64,000 nt of DNA from Paragordius varius (taxonomy: Eukaryota; Nematomorpha): positions 1,798,001 through 1,862,000 of the forward strand of contig OZ176055.1 of the NCBI GenBank assembly GCA_964247055.1. The letters are read 5' to 3'. The position numbers were made by a program, and so were the translations under genes. The notes under the pieces are model-generated. The model was not told the DNA's origin. It did no database searches and saw nothing but the letters and a program-made list of their open reading frames with translations. Below are positions 11,746 through 25,700 of the stretch, piece by piece; position 1 is the stretch's first letter, and the number at the start of each line of letters is the position of its first letter.

Positions 11746-12967
11746 GGATTATCTTTACATAAATGGCTTGTGTATATATCAGCTTTATTATAATATTTTG
11801 AAAAACTATTTTAATGCATATTAATATTATATGGTTCAAATGTACATTTATTTATCTGACTGATTATCATAAAAACGACAATCACGATTTCTAATCCTAA
11901 CAAATCCTCGATTTCGTGGAGGTAAAGTGAACTTCTAGCTAACATTTTAATGATGGTATATCCACTCTGTTTTGGTTTTTTAAACAAAGTTATTAATTCA
12001 ATACTTATGTCGCATATTTTGTAAATAAATATCATATAACTGGGAGGCATAATTTTACTGTCGTATTTTATTAATATTGTAATATGTTAATTTTAATCTT
12101 ATAATAAATGATTTTGATTGATACCAACTACTAAGACTCGACAAAAGTTACGGATAATTCCATAAACCATATCAAAAAACTACATTCTATCCAAACAATT
12201 GTTTAAATGGTTTAAATCCATATCCTAATAATTATGATAGATTAAAGATGAAAATTTAGTTAAAAGGGAAATTATAGAGACTTTGTCATTAGTTCCGAAA
12301 TTAATCAGTTCGTGCAACATAAGGGCATTTTCTAAAAATGCAACATAGTTTCAATGATATTAATTGAAGTTTGAAAATGCAAAATCTTTTAGTTTAAACT
12401 TAGACAACATGTATTTGGATGGATTGTAATCTTTTCAAATACTTTTTTATTATTTAGCTTCATTAGTTTAGGGAATATTTTAGTTTTTTTAATATTATTT
12501 ATTCCTTTAAAAAAATTAGATGAGGATTATTGAATACAAATGGTTAATCATAGACACTCCACAGAACAGAAAACATGTCAACTATAGATATTCTAGAGCA
12601 CACAATTATCAAATTTAAGCCATATTGTTATGTTATACAAAACATTTAGAGAATAAATTTGTCAATTATGTCATGTGAACTTGTACAATAAAAAATACTT
12701 TACCTAGAAACTCCATAATATACATTTTATTGAAATGTAACACTCAATACAAGAATGAATCGATACAATGAATCTAATTTCACACATTATTTACTGTTTT
12801 ATATAACAATATTATTGTTTTTCATATTAATTTAAATTGAGAAAAAATAATTATATAAGTTTTTTTCCATGTTAAAGGTTTATAAAATATATTTTTCTTG
12901 TATCAATTATCGAATAATTTTAATTAGAATTAATAGAGACCACCACACTCGAATAGTATATTAATAG

Positions 12968-13225
12968 TATACCATTTACAATTATTACCTGAACAATTCA
13001 AATTTAACCTCAAACAATTCAAATTCCTAAAATAAATTATGTTTAAGATTAAAAATTACTTTATTTTTTATATTAAAAAAATTGTATAATCAAAATGATA
13101 CTGGAAAAATAATAACTATGCCATTAAGATATATATAATAATAATAGGAAGTTATATTAACCCGAAAATAGATTTTAGGGTGAATTTGAATTGTTCAAGG
13201 GTGAATTTGAATTGTAAACGGTTTA
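12968..13225. mobile_element. MITE-C copy 1
   Basis: Inverted ends TATACCATTTACAATT.. and ..AATTGTAAACGGTTTA. Inside each end the motif CAATTCAAATTYACCC is repeated two or three times in tandem (ACAATTCAAATTTAACC, CAATTCAAATTCC; GTGAATTTGAATTGTTC twice on the right). The middle is AT-rich and non-coding. Other copies: 13670-13880, 16887-17207 and 49279-49498. Confidence 0.7.
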
Positions 13226-13669
13226 CTTTGGATTTTAAAAGCATATATCATTTCATAGATCATGTCTTATATATAAGACTTGCCAACCCAAAATATTTTA
13301 GTCATCAATTTATCTGGCAACCGGTAGTATAACTTATCACCTCTATATCATTTTATCATTTATTTAAAATGATAAAACACGGATAAAAATTTTAATTTGT
13401 AGTTTTGTTGTTTAAAAACTTAAGAAGTTCTTAAAGAATGTTTTGCTATTTCCAAAAAGTGACTGTGATATTAAGCATATCAAATTTTAGGTTTTAACCT
13501 AAAATTATGTACTGTGGACACAGATTTTATATTTTAATGATCAATTCACAAAAAATATATTTATTCTTTAATCAATAATAGGCCTTAACTTATTGATATA
13601 TATGGCCAATTTAATATAAATATATATAAATGAAAGAGTTTTACTTTAACCTGATATCCATTTCAAATT

Positions 13670-13880
13670 ATATGCAAGGTTACAATTCAAATTTAACGGG
13701 CTATTATAACTCATCATTAATACGAAATATATTTTTATGGCATAGTTTATTATTTTTTCGGTATAATTAATTTAAACTAAATTTAATTTTTTATAAATAT
13801 AAAAATGAGGATAATTTATCATCTTAAAAACACCTTATTTTTTTGGGGTAAATTTGGATTGTTAAAGGTAATAATATAGA
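13670..13880. mobile_element. MITE-C copy 2, diverged
   Basis: Shares TTACAATTCAAATTTAAC at the left, the inner AACTCATCATTAATACGAAA block seen at 49321, and GGGGTAAATTTGGATTGTTA at the right. The ends are worn, so limits are approximate. Confidence 0.55.
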
Positions 13881-14499
13881 TGGAGCTAAATTCCCGAACC
13901 TTTAAATATTAATTTACCTTTTCTTTAGCTTTAGCTAATTTTATATATACATTCGATGGTCTTTTAAACGCATTTAAAATAATTTTATTTCTAGATATTT
14001 TTTTGAATTTAATAAAATTAATTGACTTTAAAAACAAATTAAATATAATGTGTCAGAAAATTTCTTATAGTAATCGATTTTGATATAAGCTGTTTAATTT
14101 TATTTTAGACTGTAGAAGTCTCCAACGAAATGTCTTCGCGACTACTTTGATAATTTTTGGTTTTAATTTATTAATGTAAAACCAATTTTATATGGTATAT
14201 ATCACATAAAATCTTGAATTTAACATTTTTTGGAGCACTTTTAAAGCGTATTGGATATCCATGCTGCAGAGGTTACAATAAGTTTTAGTTTTTGGGCCTA
14301 TTTAAGAAATCTAATGTTGACATTTAAATCAAAATACGAAAATACTAGAAACTTATACCACTGGCAAAATATTTTAAAATAAAAAATTTTAATATTATTA
14401 AATTTGGGTGAGGTCATTATGTTTTTACCTGTTTTTTGTGAAATAACAATTATATTAAAGGAATCTGTCATATATTTAAAATTTAGTAAATCACCCTCT

Positions 14500-15370
14500 A
14501 CACATTTCGCTCCATCAGGGAGAATATGAATGGGAAGCCAAAAAAACTTTTTTTGTGGCTAACCCTTAATCAAGCCAATTTTTCAGGTCTTGGGATTTAT
14601 TACAGTGCTGCTCTGTTTGTGGTTAAAAGATAATAGTCAGATAGCGTTAATGCATGAGAGTACAGGGCACGCAGAAGAATTTTTCTTATGGCTATTTTAA
14701 GGTGCTATTATTGGGTGAGACTGAGTTTAGCCATGTTAAAAATTACAGTGTCTTCCGGTCCATTCCGGTCGTTTTTAGATACGCATGGTATAAATTCAGA
14801 ATTAGTTAGCGATAGCGTTGTGTATTAAGGGGTTTATTTAGGTTCAACAGTTCATAATGCACAATACCGCTCGGATCCCGCCAGACTTGCCGAAGTTTCA
14901 TGGGGATGGATGGACACTGCAAGGTAAAAACTACTTTGTCCTTTCCCATTGCTACGGCTACTGGTTTTTTGTAATACATGCAACATTTCTAATTCCTGCA
15001 AAGATTTAAATAAATCATCATCCAATAACTCTTTCACCTGATCGTTGTCAGTAGAGTAATCTACCACGCCCTATCTTTTTCACATTGAAATCATAATTTT
15101 AAATTTAAACCAAGTTTCAAATGTTATAAGCAATGAAACATGTTCATCATCTGTTTCTACCAGCAAATTATGATTTTCAACAGCCTTTTTCTTTTGATGT
15201 AATAAGAGAAGAAATGCGCGTCACGCATGTTGTGGCACAAAATAAAAGCTAATATCAAACGTTGTTTTTAACGTTAACTTGGGTGTGTTTGTCACTTAAT
15301 GTCATTTGAGCAAAATGGCGTCTATTAATACATAATCCGCTGCCTACTTTTCCCTGACGTGTTCTATTAG
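14500..15370 (-). mobile_element. mariner transposon remnant 2
   Basis: On the minus strand, degraded mariner transposase similarity runs from an N-terminal part near 15250-15100 (KEKG..VENHNLLVETDDE-like) through a KSLQELEMLHVLQK stretch near 15000 to a WWDPSGIVHYELLN-like block at about 14890-14850. It is closely related in layout to remnant 1 but more decayed, with no long open frame. Its insertion ends were not identified. Confidence 0.6.
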
Positions 15371-16707
15371 TAAAACTGGTAATAACTTATGACTACACCT
15401 GCTAATAATCAATTTTATGACTTCCAAAAAATCAAGTTAAAAAGAAAATTATTTATTTTTCGCAAGTGTATTAGTTAAGGTCATATATATACAAATCAAT
15501 CAATCCTAGCTACAGGCATTGATGTTAGCCTGCATTAAATATTTTATTTGTTGAAACTAAATGGGATGTATATTTAGTTTTTTCGATAATATTCTCAAAA
15601 TTTTTAGCCTTGGCTCGACAAAGGTCATTTGTATTAAATATTAATTAACCAATCATGATGTCAATATGGTGATCCTTAAAATAATTATGATGATAATTTG
15701 AAATTTTGTGTTAATTATATGTTAATGTTAATAGAATCTAACATTTAACGGAAATAATAAAAAATATTTAAATTTGGATATGTATCTGTGTTTATCAATT
15801 TTTAATGTAAGTCAACCTAATTAAACAAACACTATAAACACTGTATATATATATATATATATATATTCTATATTTAACCTAACAACTCTCTTGATAGCTA
15901 AAATGTTCTGTTCTGTTGTGGTGTCTTTGTTTTAAAGTTTTCATATCTTCTTTCTTACCAGATTCACCTTTAGTCACGCTTTGTTCAAAAAACTAATTAT
16001 AATAACATATCATTTTATGTGTTGAGTATGTATGTATATTCTTTTTATCAGTCTAGATTTTCAATCATTCAAAAAAAAAACAATTGATCTCATCTTTAAT
16101 ATATAGATATATGTATGTATGTTCGAAATTGTCTTTTTGTAACTGTGTGTGCAAATTGTTGCAAATAGTATAATAGAATAGGCATCTTCACATATATCAG
16201 AAATAAATACCTCTTAAAAAACTTACCTAATTAAAATTTTCCCAACTTATTTTTATATACAAATATGTTTTAAATTATTTTGTGCTCACAGACAGGCAGA
16301 GGAACAATAAAAATATTTTTTTTTCTCATCAACTTCTGTCGGCTAATATGTAATTTTTTCATGATAATTGGAAAAATTTAAAAGTCCGTCCGTTATTTTT
16401 TTCACAATTTTGATACATATTTATGCATATTTGAAACAGCGATCAAATCAATACCCAATCAATTATCATTTATATTTAATTATTTATTTTTGAAAATAAT
16501 GAAAAAATATTCTATTCATTATTGTTATTACAATTGGATCATTACTGATATCGGGTATATTTTTTAAGTGTTGTATCGCAAAACCCCCTAGTTCCGCCCA
16601 GTTTTAAGAAAATATGCTTTAAAAGATAAGATTAGATATATATTGGTTCTAAAAGTTTGATATTTTAATTTTTTTGTTACCGATTAGCAACTATATATTT
16701 TTTATAG

Positions 16708-19700
16708 ATTACTGCTGTTTTCTTTGGTATGTGGCACAATCCTGGGCTATCCACCGCCTCTAAACGATATACATTCCCTTGAAAGTGAGTTTTTGTAGAT
16801 AATATATCCCATATGAAAAATATTGGAAAATTGGGTGAATGTAGTTTTGTTAATTTGTGTTTCCATATATTTTTATTTTTTTTTTATATACCATTTACTA
16901 CTCAAATTTACCCTTAAACAATTCAAATTTACCACTAAATCTCGAACAATTAGGACTTATTCTTCAAAAATTCAAATTCACCCTAAAATAAATTGTGTGT
17001 TTTTAAAGAATAAAAATTGCCTATATTTTTTTATATTTTTAAATAATATTTTGTTTAAAATTAAGATACCACTGATAAAATAAAATATGCCATAATGATG
17101 AGTTATATTAGCCAAAAAACACATATTTTATCTTTAGGGTAAATTCGATTTGCTTGAGGGGAAATTTAAATTGTTCAAGGGTAAATTTGAATTGTAAATG
17201 GCGTATACACGAATTTTAGTCCTACAATATTTTGATGAATTTTATCAGAGATTTGTAAGAATTAATTTCGCTATTTTGATATAGAATTCGGTGCAAACAT
17301 AAAAACTCATAATTCTCAGTATCCAGATACTTTTAAACTACATCCTCCACAAAGATCATACCGTCAAAATGTATTGAAATCATTTTTTAATGCATTGGGT
17401 GAGTTTCTTTAATTCCAATAAAAATTATGGGTGTTAAATGTTAATAAAATTTTAATCATATATAATTAGATGATGCCAAACAAAGTTTGGAGGACAAATT
17501 TATTCGGCCACGCTTGCAAAATCACCATTATTTCAATAGGACTGGTATCGTATATGTATATTAATTTAACAACAATCGTAAAAACTAAAAATTAAATAAT
17601 ATACAGTATGCATTTTAATGGTTGCTTATTTCATATAGTTGGGCAATTAGCACATAGTAGTTTGAAAAAACAACTATATTAGAATAGAGACAATTTTATC
17701 CTTTCTATTTTCCATACACTACTGTTTTGCCAATTAATCAACTATACCCATAGTGTGAAATAAGCAACCATTAAAATGCATATTATAAGATTTAAAAAGG
17801 CCAATTATAATTTATTAAAACACGATTTTTTACATTAAATAGTTAATAACAAATTTGAGATAATTATAAATTGCTTGTGTATCAACAATTTTTACATCTA
17901 TATTCCCTATATTGTGAATCAATAACGATGAGTTATAATTTAAAATGATTGCCCCTTTTTTACGTTTTGTCTGTAAAATTTTTTATTTATAGTTTGATGA
18001 TATAAATATTATACTTAAAAATTAATAATGGTTCAAAAGATTAAAATGCTATCTATATATAGGTTAAATTTTATACAGTTATTATGAAAAAACCAATTAA
18101 TAAAATATTTCACATTTTAACACCCTTAAAACCAATAAAGATGTACATAATTTAGGGTTATAATTTCCTGCTATTGCTTTGTTATATTTTGAGTTACAAA
18201 CTCCATTATTTTTGATGTAGCTTTATTTCTTAGAGCTTAAAAGTCCAGTTTATCAAAAAGTATTTAAGGTATTAAGCCGAATTAAAAACATACTTTTTGT
18301 AGCCATTTAGGAGTAAATATTCTAAAAATGTAAAACTGTAGATCCGATCTCAAACTTTTCCGCCATTTTTTTCGATTAATTTTTTTGATAACTAAACAAG
18401 CAAATAATATATTATGGTTAGTAAAAAAAATTAACTTTAAAAAGCTTTCAGGCTCTATTATCAAAAACTTGGTATATTTTGAGAGTCAGCTATTTGTTTC
18501 AATCGTGTTTTGGAGCTGTCTCAATTTAATCAGGAACTCACAAAACTGTAAAAATTTAATCTGTTATATTTAATACATGAAGAATGGTTGGCTAGTAAAT
18601 TTTAACTAAGATAGCTTTCAGAACTGTAGTTTATTTATAAAATTGAGCTCTGGCATATAAAACCACCCCAATATGTAAACTGGGACAATGCAAGTGAAAG
18701 TAATGTGATACAATTAAAATTTTTAGATTAAAAAACTACCAATTTTTGTTGCCGAATATAAATAAAAAAATTGAATGAATATGATTATAAGTGATATTAT
18801 ATTTACAAGCGGTTTTTAAATTAAAAACCAGAAGCAATCAATAGAATATATATATATGTTATGGAGAAATTTCCCGTATATAAAAACTTTGTTTTTATAG
18901 ATTCTGATATGCGAAAAAATAACTTAATATCTATCAACACCCTTATTAATCCGAATCGAATCACCACACCTATTAATCCTCCGTACGGGGCTATTGGGGC
19001 CTTTGATCATATCCATAGTATGCCAGAAAATATTCCATTAACTATTAACCATTATAATAATTTTGAAAAATTAGACAAATAGTTGATAAAGATGAACAAA
19101 TTTTTAATTTTTTTTTTCCCATTTTTTCATAATTTGGCGTTTATAATAGTATTTCTAATGTTAAATCAGTAATAAATAATGGTCAGATATACTTACTCTG
19201 AATCTTATCATAGAGTTTTGATCTTATGAATAGTTATAGGCTTTTTCCAATTTGATAAATATAGCGAGAATAGAAGTTACTAGTCTTGAGGAAACATCTC
19301 TCAATATAGCGTATTAATGTGTAGTTTTATAGAAGTCAGGGTAGGGCTTTAAAAACCCAGTCTTTATTTGCCAAAATCACAAATTAAATAATTTAATTAA
19401 TATATTATACATCTTTAGTAACGTTTATCGCGCAGATGCAGTAACTTTTTGCTATGAAAAAACAAAGCAACAGTCATTAAAGACACATAGCTACATAATT
19501 TTCTAAATTGTTGGTGTTAATCCTTATAATCGTAAAACAAGCACATGTGGTTATTTATTTCATCGTCTAATTTTAATTATATTTTGTAGATTTTTCCCAA
19601 GATGCATGGGAATCCAAAAATGGTGGAGCTTACGTTTCCAAATCCTTCATTGACAATCAACAAGCGACACCAAATGGTGATGATAATAATATATTTGATG

Positions 19701-22700
19701 CCGGTTCCTATGATTCCATGGACCCATTTGGCTCGACCACACCCAGAAGCCTAGGCCCGAATTACGTTCCATACAATAAAATCCCAGGTGCCACAGTTAA
19801 CAAAGGCGGACCGAAAAATAGTATTGTGAATGATGAGCTTGAACCCAATGTCGATGACAGTTATGATTCATCACCAGCCTCTGAGAATGGGGCCTACGGG
19901 CCTCCGGACTTTGGTGGTCCGAACGGAGACAGCGATGGTTTTAAGTCATCACCTCCCTCCATAGGCATTCGTAAAAATTATGTAAATCCCTCTAATCACC
20001 AATCACATGATGATGATGAGGGGGATGGTAATATAAATAATAATATTGATGGTTCTAACGGTGGTGCATTTGAACCAAGCTTTGATAATGACGCAAATCA
20101 TCCGCACGAAGAAAGGATATCAGGTTTGACTATTTTCTTTTGGTAATTAAAGATTGCGTAAGAGAAAGTTTATGTCAACCATAATATCCAAATGTAAAAA
20201 AGTATACACTAAAACATATTTTAGAGATTAAAAAGTATGCAAAAAGATGATGTTAGTATTTTTCCAATTTTTGCTAATTAAAGGTGAGATAATTTCATTT
20301 ATTAGATATTCGTGTGTTTTGTGATTTTTCCACCAAGGATATGGCCATAGATGTAACATTCAATAAACCGTTCGAGGGTGTCATTTATACCAAGGGATAT
20401 TTCAAGGGCAAAACGTGCAAAGGATTTGGCAAAGGCGAATATTCTCTGAGATTCAAAATTCCTCTTGATGGATGCGGTACTTTGAAAAAAGAACAAGTAA
20501 TTAACAAATACATTTCAATTTTATATAATATATGTATAGTTTTAAAACTTTTTTTTAAAAAATGTTCTGATATAGCTAAGTCGGGTCGGTTAGGAATGAA
20601 TTCATAGCCCTGAGAGCTTGGAAAAATTTTCAATTAAAAAATTAACCTGCAGGCAGTAATAAAAAATGATTGCATATACCTTAATTTGAATTTAAAAAAT
20701 TTTAAATTGATATTTTTAAAGTTTTAACAATCATATATTTACACACAAATATTACTTGGCTGGTTGTGACCATTAATGACTGCATTTATGAGTCAGGGTT
20801 TTACTTTTTTATCCGGTCAAAAATTCAAACGGAAATTAGAATGTTAGAACAATTTTTATAATTAAAGAAATATGAACATATCTTTAACATACAAACGTTT
20901 AATAAAATATTTGGGTAGATCGGCTGGCTTTATATCCAATAAAATGGTCATATTATACGGACAATATAAAATAATTTTTTATCGCGGCATTTTAGTTTCA
21001 GTACTTGTCAGATCCGCAACACGAGGATAATGGAAAACGCATTTTCGAAAACATTGTTGTGATAATGTTTGAACCTTATTATGGAATTCTAAATACCGAT
21101 GACAAAATATACGGTGTCAAATGCAAGGAAAGTATGGTGGGTACAAAACGTATAAACACTGGCTTCATGATACCGTAATTCTTTATCTTACTATCAAAAA
21201 ACTAAATATGGCATGTAGGAGTCTAAGTTTACACCTTTTAAAAATATATTATGATATATAATTAAATAATCATATTGATTGCTTTAAGGCTAAATTCACT
21301 AATCCAATTATTTTTATAAAAAATTTATAAAATTATATTATCCTTAGTTGACTGTAACTCCCACAGTTATTGACCCCCCTTACAATGATATAGGTCATTC
21401 TTATCATTATTACCGATTTCTAAATAGGATTCTAATTTTAAAATTAATCGACAAAATTGAGTATGTTTTTCCACAATATGAGGGGCTGTTTAAATAATTA
21501 ACCATATTCGATTTCGAAAGACACTATAGTTAAACTTATACAATCTATACCATTAAGCTTTTGGTTTACACATATAATAGAATAATAAAAAATTAAAGTC
21601 AAACTCTAGGTCTACTTGTTTATAGATTTTCCAAATTACATAATAATATTACACCGAGAAAAAGAAAAGTACTTTATATAACCCTTGTTTTGAGTTGCGA
21701 GAGATGCTATTTCAATTTTACAATCGTAATAACACTATAACTATAGGTTATATAAGGAAAAATTACGCGCATAAAATATATATATATAATTTTTATTGTA
21801 ATTTAACTTTAGACGTACCGAAGTTACCCAAGTGGTACCGTATACGGCTAGCGTCCCTGACGTCTACATGAAAATAACGAAGGGAAAAAGTCCTCAAAGT
21901 TATGCCACTGATGTATTACAACTCGGTGATATGGCTACCGTGGCTGTTCATTTACCAGGCTATACTGGTAAATATTGATAATCGCTAAAACTGTTTTATA
22001 GTTTAAAAAATTTACAGTAAAAATTGAAACTATACGGACAAAACGTAATAATACAAAGACAATTATTTTTATTAAAAAGACAGCCATACTTTTTAATCCT
22101 TGAAGTTTTCAAACTATTTAGTTATAATCGTAGGTATGGTTGTCTTTTAGAAAAAATATTTGTCTTTATTATTTACGTTTTGTCCGTATAATATCAGTTT
22201 TTACTGTATATTCAAAGTATCAACTTATTAGAACAGTATTTTAATATGTTTCATAAATACCGATGCACAGGCAGATTAAATATAATATTTAAAAACAATA
22301 GTTTTAGCTTTATAATTTGAAAACAATTATTTCTACAATCCGTTGCCAATTAGTTAGGAAAAGCTAGGAAATTTGAAAAACGAAATATATTTTATTATTA
22401 TTTTATCCAAGATTATGACATGTACCTATATGATTGCATGGCTCACGATGGATTGAATTATGGAAAAATTCGTCTTAACGATGATAAAGGGTATATTATA
22501 TATTTTAAATTACAGTCATGTAGACTTTATATTGTTAAAAATTTACTTTTTTTCGTTAAATGAGTATTAATATTTGGTAAAGAATATAAAAACAAGAGCA
22601 ATATGGTATTACCATATCATATTCTTTAAAAAAGTAAAAAATGAAGGGGAAGGGCGTCGGAAATCTTTGGTAAAAAATGAAAATACACTAACTACTAACC

Positions 22701-25700
22701 CATCACTTAAATTATGTATATTTTGTAATGTTAAATTTTGAGAATATTATAGCAATTTATGTTAACATTTGAAATATTGTTGTTACGTATTTAGATGCGG
22801 AATTTTGTGGGTTTTTATCTTTAATAATAATAAATAGTAAAATGGGTATTTTATTATTTATGATTCATAATTAAATTCAATAATTACTATTTTTCAACAT
22901 TATAAATACCTGTATTAATCGATATTGGTATTATTTTATATAGTTGTTATTAGTAATTAATATACATGTTATATATTTGTTAAAATTTAAGTAGATTTTG
23001 GATTGTTTTTGTTTGTGTTTCATTGTCAATTTTTATGTATTGACATTTTAATCAGGTAAAAATGCGGTTTGTAAATTTAGTCAAATTTATTTTTTTTTGT
23101 TTTTTATTTAACATTGTTAATTGTAATTAATTACTATTTATTTAATTTTAAAAAATACAGGTAAAAATGGCGGTTTTTAACAAATTTCAAATTTAATTTT
23201 TTTGTATCATTGTTATTTGTTATTAATTATCAAATATTTTCGACATTTAAAAAACATGTGAAAATTGCGGTTTTTAATAAAATTAATAAATTTTTAATGT
23301 TTTGTACAACCTTGCTTTATTCAAATGATAGTAATTTTTACCTGTATATATCAATGTATCAAAAATATATAGTATATAATAAATTAGCGAGGTTGAACAA
23401 AACATTAAAAATTTTACTAATATATTAAAAACCGCAATTTTTACCTGTTTTTTAAATGTCCAAAATATTTATTAATTAATAACAAATAACAATGATACAA
23501 AAAATGTTAAATTTGAAAAACTGCCATTTTCACCTGTATTTATTAAAATTTCCAAAATATGGAGTAATTAATTACAATTAACAATGATACAAAATAAAAA
23601 TAAATAAATTTGAAATTTATTAAAAACCGCAATTTTTACCTGTATTTATTAAAATGACCAAATAAATTAATTACAATTAACAATGCAAATCCTAAAAAAC
23701 AAAAATCAATTTTTATTAAATTTATTAAAAACTGCAATTTTTACCTGTAAATGTCCACAATATGTAATTAATTACAATTAACAATGTTAAATAAAAAACA
23801 AAAAAAATTAAATTTGACTAAATTTAAAAACCGCAATTTTTACCTGATTAAAAATTCAATACATAAAAATTCATAATGAAATAACATAAAAACAAAAACA
23901 ATCCAAAATCTCCTTAAATTTTAATATATATATAACCTGTATTTTAATTACTAATAACAACTATATAAAATAATACCAATATTGATTAATACAGGTATTT
24001 ATAATGTTGAAAAATAGTAATTATTGAATTTAATTATGAATCATAAATAATGAAATACCCATTTTACTATTTATTATTATTAAAGATAAAAACCCACAAA
24101 ATTCCGCATCTAAATACGTAACAACAATATTTCAAATGTTAACATAAATTGCTATAATATTCTCAAAATTTAACATTACAAAATATCCATAATTTAAGTG
24201 AAGGGTTAGTAGTTAGTGTATTTTCATTTTTTACCAAAGATTTCCGACGCCCTTCCCCCACACTTATTTTACTTTTTTAAAGAATATTATGGTAATACCA
24301 TATTGCTCTTGTTTTTATATTCTTTACCAAATATTAATACCCAATTAACGAAAAAAAGTAAATTTTTAACAATATAAAGTCTACATGACTGTATAAACAA
24401 AATCCTATGATTATAACATAAAAAGGTATAAAGTATGGTATACATTTTTATAAAATGTGTAAATAATAACATTTGATTTGATTTAATTTAAGGATGCGAC
24501 CACAAATTATGGTAGAATTTAAAATAGAAAAAACCGCTAATCATACCATATGCCATAAAGAAAATATATAATAAATCATTGATATCGCCTATGCTGACCC
24601 TCTTTTCCAATAAACTTTTTAACAAACAGGTCTATTAGACTGTATCATACAATACTACGATTTTTAAACATTATAGAAAATACAACGGCTAAATTTTATT
24701 TAGAAAAAATATTATTGTTTTATTAATTATAAATACCTTATAGTATAATATTATATTAAAAGAAGAAGTTGGGATGATTACAGTTAAACCATTTTATTAA
24801 TTGTAGTACCATTTTTCAGTCATAAGCAACATTTTTCAAGCAACCGCAACACTTTTTCAAGTAAAAACAACCTTTGCGTTAGGATGAAAATTGCGTAAAA
24901 AAGTGATGCGTTTAAATGAAAAGGTGTTGCGTATGATTAAAAAATGTTGCGTTTGCTTGAGATATATTGCTTTGAACTGAAAAAATGGTATGTGTATAAT
25001 TTAAGCACGATAAACAAAAAATATATTATTTTATTTTCAATTAAATTTTTCCTATTATTTTAAAAGACTCTAAGAATACATGTGTTTACTGTATAAACAC
25101 AAAAATAAATTAGATGCCATGTAAAAGGCTTGGATTATAATAATGATCCTATTTTACACAACTATAAATTAATTTATTACAGATCTATTTCTCGTAAATT
25201 AACGTATCTGTGTTAAAAATATTGATTATAATAATTTATATGCAAGCTTTGGTTTCCCTCTTATAATTTCTTATTTATTTTAGATGTCCTGTTGACCATA
25301 ATCTAGTAAGCTCTCAATCAGTATGGGATCCCCTTGAAACAAGTGATATTCTCATCAACAAAAACGGGGGAGGTATAGTGAACAACGCAAACCCAGCCCA
25401 AGCCGCTAATAAGGGTGTTGTAGCTTATTTCAATTTTAAGACTTTCAAATTCCCCGATGTGGAACATGTGTATTTTGACTGTTTTGCCAATATATGTCAT
25501 CAAAAATGTCCTACACGAGTAAAATTTATTACTTTTATAAAATATCTCGTTTCCGATTTGATGAAAATACATAATGGATATATGATATTTTAGCCCGAAA
25601 ATTTTTGCAACAACCGTATCAAACGTTCGCTGAATTATACCTATAACAACTCTGATGAATTAAACAATCAAGGGACCAACAACAGCGATGGTTCAAACAG

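Larger units (their letters stand above)
11745..16707. other. Repeat-filled stretch between genes
   Basis: Contains two MITE-C copies, a mariner remnant and TA tracts, which are listed separately. The rest is very AT-rich and no exon was recognised. The first exon of the ZP gene (5' UTR and start codon) should lie here, because the signal-peptide exon at 16708 begins in mid-codon without its own ATG. Confidence 0.4.

Noticed and set aside
16823-17083. 86-codon plus-strand open frame
   Set aside because: It runs from intron into MITE-C copy 3 and has no coding character.
23040-23850. Regularly spaced ~100-bp repeats considered as a CRISPR-like array
   Set aside because: The intervening sequences are themselves repeats, the array sits in a eukaryotic palindromic element, and no cas-type gene exists.
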